Shown here one piece after another: positions 60,755-64,000 of a DNA stretch of 64,000 bases. Made by a program: the position numbers and the translations under genes. Location of the stretch: positions 496,675 through 560,674 of the forward strand of contig NZ_JAUCBP010000007.1 of NCBI RefSeq assembly GCF_030362855.1. The letters are read 5' to 3'. Source of the stretch: Neoalteromonas arenosi. GTDB taxonomy: Bacteria > Pseudomonadota > Gammaproteobacteria > Enterobacterales > Alteromonadaceae. Below the pieces are notes generated by a model. That model was not told the DNA's origin. It made no database searches and worked only from the letters and a program-made list of their open reading frames with translations. Position 1 is the first letter of the stretch, and each line of letters begins with the position of its first letter.

Positions 60755-62686
60755 ATGCGCTTATTCAGTTCTGAGTCTTTATCATTACCTTCATTCACAG
60801 CAATTGCTGGAATCGCTACACTATCGTTAGGTTTAGGCATCGCCTGTACACCAGCGATACCGCCAGAAGCTACCCAGCCTAGCGAGGAAAAAATGCAGAC
60901 CGAGAGCTCAACTGGGCAAGGCAAACCTGTGGTTTATCAGGTTTTCACCCGTTTATTCGGTAATACCAATGAAACCAATATGCCATGGGGCACGATTGAA
61001 ACAAACGGTGTCGGCAAGTTCAGTGATTTTGATGCAGCCGCACTAGAAGGCATTAAAGCATTGGGTACTACACATGTCTGGTATACCGGTGTACCGCATC
61101 ATGCTGTCATCAATGATTACACCGCTTATGGCATTTCGCTAGACGATCCGGATGTGGTAAAAGGACGCGCAGGTTCACCATACGCGGTGAAAGACTATTA
61201 CAACGTTAATCCTGACTTAGCGGATGATCCTGCCAATCGTTTAGCCGAATTTGAAGCGCTAATTACGCGTACTCACGAGCACGGTATGAAAGTACTTATC
61301 GACATAGTGCCTAACCATGTTGCTCGACGTTATGAGTCGCTATCTGCGCCGGAAGGGGTGAGTGACTTTGGCGCCAACGATGACACCAGCGTTGAGTATG
61401 CACGCGACAACAATTTTTATTACGTGGTCGGTCAGGATTTTCAGGTACCAGAATCTCCGAATGGATATTTACCGTTAGGTGGTGAGCCACACCCACTAGC
61501 AGATGGCCAGTTTAGCGAATCGCCAGCAAAGTGGACGGGGAATGGTGCGCGCGCGGCTCAGCCTGATGCTAATGACTGGTATGAGACGGTGAAAGTCAAT
61601 TACGGTGTGCGCCCTGATGGCAGCTATGATTTCCCAACGCTTCCAGCAGAATATGCAGAACTGGGTTACGAACAGCATTATGCGTTTTGGCAAGACAAAG
61701 ACCTGCCGGACAGCTGGTACAAATTTCACGATATCGTGCACTACTGGTTAGACAAAGGCGTTGATGGTTTCCGCTATGACATGGCTGAGATGGTACCGGT
61801 TGAATTTTGGTCGTTCTTAAACAGTTCTATCAAGATGAAAAATCCGGAAGCGTTTTTGCTTGCTGAGGTTTACCAGCCGCACTTGTATCGCGATTATTTG
61901 CACCTTGGCAAAATGGACTACCTGTACGATAAAGTAGAGTTTTATGACACGCTTAAAGCGGTTATCCAAGGTCATGGCGATACCGCTGATCTGGTTAAGA
62001 TCCAAGCGCGATTAGCAGATATCGAACAGCATATGCTGCACTTCCTCGAAAATCATGACGAGCAGCGTATCGCAAGTCCCGACTTTGCCGGTAGCGCAGA
62101 GAAGGGGAAACCCATGTTAGTGGCTTCGGCGTTGATTAGTCGTTCGCCGACCATGTTGTATTTTGGCCAAGACGTAGGGGAAGACGGTAGCGAAGAAACC
62201 GGTTTCGGAGACCCAACTCGTACCACCATCTTTGATTACGCGGGCGTGCCTGCTCATCAGCGCTGGATGAACGGTGGTCAATTCGATGGGGGGCTGCTGA
62301 CCGATCAAGAAAAAACGTTACGCGAGTTTTATATCAAAGTAATGAATATTTCTGCTAACTCTTCAGCGATGCAAGGTGATTATCGCAGTCTCCATGCTGA
62401 AAACCTTCAGGTAGGTTCAGATTACGATAGCAAAACATTGGCATTCGCACGATGGAGTGGTGAAGAGGCCTTAGTTGTAGTGAGTCAATTTACAGAAACT
62501 GCAAAAGGTTTTGATCTGCAGATACCAGCCGAATTGGTGACTCAGTGGCAACTAGGTGCGGGCGATCATCAGATTATTGAGCGTTTAACTGACACTCCAG
62601 CGGTAATAAGGGTTAGTGCTGACGGTTCTGCACACATCGCCACACAACTGGCACCTTTAGGTTCAGCCGTTTATGCAATTAAGTAA
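60755..62686 (+). CDS. Lipoprotein alpha-amylase (GH13)
   Basis: A 643-residue enzyme predicted to cleave internal alpha-1,4 bonds of starch or maltodextrins outside the cytoplasm. The N-terminus ends in a lipobox (LGIACTP), giving a lipid anchor at about Cys31. The GH13 conserved regions are intact: DIVPNH (I), GFRYD with nucleophile Asp342 (II), LLAEVY with acid/base Glu371 (III) and LENHDEQR with Asp435 (IV), then a C-terminal beta domain. It carries the same operator-like motif as the two receptors and is followed 32 bp later by the GH31 gene. Confidence 0.92.
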   Translation: MRLFSSESLSLPSFTAIAGIATLSLGLGIACTPAIPPEATQPSEEKMQTESSTGQGKPVVYQVFTRLFGNTNETNMPWGTIETNGVGKFSDFDAAALEGIKALGTTHVWYTGVPHHAVINDYTAYGISLDDPDVVKGRAGSPYAVKDYYNVNPDLADDPANRLAEFEALITRTHEHGMKVLIDIVPNHVARRYESLSAPEGVSDFGANDDTSVEYARDNNFYYVVGQDFQVPESPNGYLPLGGEPHPLADGQFSESPAKWTGNGARAAQPDANDWYETVKVNYGVRPDGSYDFPTLPAEYAELGYEQHYAFWQDKDLPDSWYKFHDIVHYWLDKGVDGFRYDMAEMVPVEFWSFLNSSIKMKNPEAFLLAEVYQPHLYRDYLHLGKMDYLYDKVEFYDTLKAVIQGHGDTADLVKIQARLADIEQHMLHFLENHDEQRIASPDFAGSAEKGKPMLVASALISRSPTMLYFGQDVGEDGSEETGFGDPTRTTIFDYAGVPAHQRWMNGGQFDGGLLTDQEKTLREFYIKVMNISANSSAMQGDYRSLHAENLQVGSDYDSKTLAFARWSGEEALVVVSQFTETAKGFDLQIPAELVTQWQLGAGDHQIIERLTDTPAVIRVSADGSAHIATQLAPLGSAVYAIK

Positions 62687-62718
62687 TAGCTGAATACCAA
62701 CTTCTAGGATTTGTGTCG

Positions 62719-64000
62719 ATGAAATATACATTAGCTTTAGTTACAAAGAGGCTCTCTTTGGTTAGAAATTGCGGTCGTTTCGCATTTGCATTGTTCTTTA
62801 GTTTAAGCGTTTGGCAGATAAATGCTGCTGAAGTCACCGGCGTTTCGCATGATGACGGCTTACTGACTCTGCAAACGAGTGAAGGCAAAGTAGATATTCA
62901 GGCCTTGACCAGCCGTTCGGTCAGTGTGTGGTATCAACCTGAAGGCGTAAAGCAATTGCCGTCTTTCGCGGTAGATCCAAATCTGGCGCTTGATGTAAGC
63001 GCAAAACTCGTCAAAGTGGATACCGGTTGGCAGTTTGAACTGCCGGGTTTAACCGTTGCTATACAAGCGCAGCCACTTAAATTAAGTTACTGGCGCGATG
63101 GTGAAGAACTCGTCAGTGAAGAAGTTGGATTGTTTCATCAAGAAACCATTCGCGGCTTCCGCTTTGCACTCGACGAAGACGAACAAATTATGGGGGGCGG
63201 TCAACGTGTGTTAGGCATGGATCGGCGTGGTCATCGACTGCCGCTATACAATCGCGCTCACTATGGTTACACCACTGAATCCTCGCAGATGTATTACGGC
63301 TTACCGGCAATCATGTCATCCCAACGCTACGCAATTATTTTTGATAATAGCGCTAGTGGTTTCCTCGACATTGGTCATACCGAGAGTGATGTATTACAGT
63401 TTGAAGCCGTAGGCGGTCGCACCGCTTACATTGTCGTTGCGGGCGAGGGCTTTAGCGACTTGGTCAGTCACACGGTGACAGCAACGGGCAAACAACCACT
63501 TCCACCGCGCTGGGCACTGGGTAATTTTGCCTCGCGTTTTGGTTATCGCACGGAACAAGAAACCCGTGACACTATTGATGCGTTTATCGAGCAAGATATT
63601 CCAGTCGATGCAGTAGTACTCGATTTGTATTGGTTTGGGCCAGACATCAAAGGTCATATGGGTAATTTAAATTGGGACCGCAACGCTTGGCCAGAGCCAG
63701 AAAAAATGATTGCGGATTTGCGCGCTAAAGGTGTTAAAACGGTCGTGATCACTGAGCCATTTATTTTGACGTCTTCGTCTCAGTGGCAAAGTGCCGTCGA
63801 TAATCGCGCTCTTGCGACTAACTTTGCGGGGGAACCGCGACGTTTCGATTTTTACTTTGGCAACACTGGCTTAGTCGATGTGTTTGCACCACAGGCCCAA
63901 GAATGGTTTTGGCAGTATTACGAAAAACTTGCAGAGCAAGGCGTTGCTGGCTGGTGGGGCGATCTTGGTGAACCAGAAGTTCATCCTGGTGACAGTTTAC
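62719..64000 (+). CDS. Exported GH31 alpha-glucosidase, N-terminal part (cut by window end)
   Basis: Begins at ATG 62719 with AGGA about 9 bp upstream and runs open to the window end (427 codons seen). A signal segment (about 18-33, ending INAAEV) precedes an N-terminal beta-sandwich and the catalytic barrel: GGGQRVLGMDRRGHRLPLYNR, PPRWALGNFASRFGY and the nucleophile Asp415 in GWWGDLGEPE, the GH31 signature. It would release glucose or isomaltose-type units from oligosaccharides in the periplasm. It is 32 bp from the amylase gene and probably co-transcribed under the same operator. Confidence 0.9.
   Translation, partial: MKYTLALVTKRLSLVRNCGRFAFALFFSLSVWQINAAEVTGVSHDDGLLTLQTSEGKVDIQALTSRSVSVWYQPEGVKQLPSFAVDPNLALDVSAKLVKVDTGWQFELPGLTVAIQAQPLKLSYWRDGEELVSEEVGLFHQETIRGFRFALDEDEQIMGGGQRVLGMDRRGHRLPLYNRAHYGYTTESSQMYYGLPAIMSSQRYAIIFDNSASGFLDIGHTESDVLQFEAVGGRTAYIVVAGEGFSDLVSHTVTATGKQPLPPRWALGNFASRFGYRTEQETRDTIDAFIEQDIPVDAVVLDLYWFGPDIKGHMGNLNWDRNAWPEPEKMIADLRAKGVKTVVITEPFILTSSSQWQSAVDNRALATNFAGEPRRFDFYFGNTGLVDVFAPQAQEWFWQYYEKLAEQGVAGWWGDLGEPEVHPGDSL

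Overview
The window looks like chromosome of a gammaproteobacterium, most probably a marine Alteromonadales-type heterotroph. This is inferred from the core gene orders (msbA-lpxK-ycaR-kdsB and gltA / sdhCDAB-sucABCD), from a SucB with two lipoyl domains, and from large TonB-dependent receptors of the TonB-Xanth-Caul type beside tryptophan-halogenase-like flavoenzymes and secreted starch enzymes. No insertion sequence, phage gene, CRISPR array, tRNA or rRNA was seen. Nearly all genes have intact frames; the only partial genes are those cut by the window edges (zipA on the left, a GH31 glucosidase on the right).

Region 1 (1-13.0 kb) is housekeeping: the end of zipA, ligA, a DUF2062 membrane protein, comEC, then the lipid A/Kdo group msbA-lpxK-ycaR-kdsB followed by an SDR oxidoreductase and a secreted kelch protein, with rimO on the opposite strand and a DUF2919 membrane protein. 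Region 2 (13.0-22.7 kb) is mixed: a LysR regulator with a small unknown gene behind it, a DedA-like membrane protein, tcdA, lhgO, a glutathionyl-hydroquinone reductase overlapping a pirin, and manC-manB for GDP-mannose precursors. Region 3 (22.7-34.3 kb) is the central TCA block: gltA reads left; sdhCDAB, sucAB and sucCD read right, giving citrate synthase, complex II, the 2-oxoglutarate dehydrogenase E1/E2 and succinyl-CoA synthetase.

Region 4 (34.3-48.3 kb, resumed at 60.7-64.0 kb) is a glucan-utilisation locus. It has two outer-membrane receptors, two flavin-dependent halogenase-family proteins, a very large lipoprotein pullulanase-type enzyme with three C-terminal repeat modules, a lipoprotein alpha-amylase and a GH31 glucosidase. 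A near-palindromic 14-mer (TGAATACGTATGCA) lies before both receptors and, in a 12/14 form, before the amylase. In each case it sits 2-5 bp upstream of a candidate -35 box, so these units probably form one regulon, perhaps under a LacI-family regulator that is not in the window.

Region 5 (48.4-60.6 kb) separates the two parts of the starch locus. It holds a periplasmic M24 peptidase-like protein, a serine hydrolase, a small charged protein, a LysR regulator, a rimK / aspartoacylase-like / rimB operon, and a divergent cluster of two paralogous membrane-anchored SGNH proteins facing a NodU/CmcH-type carbamoyltransferase, an SxtJ-family membrane protein and a 50-residue DUF5989-like membrane peptide. 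This last cluster is the best candidate for an undescribed system: probably carbamoylation, or another modification, of a cell-envelope glycan or lipid.
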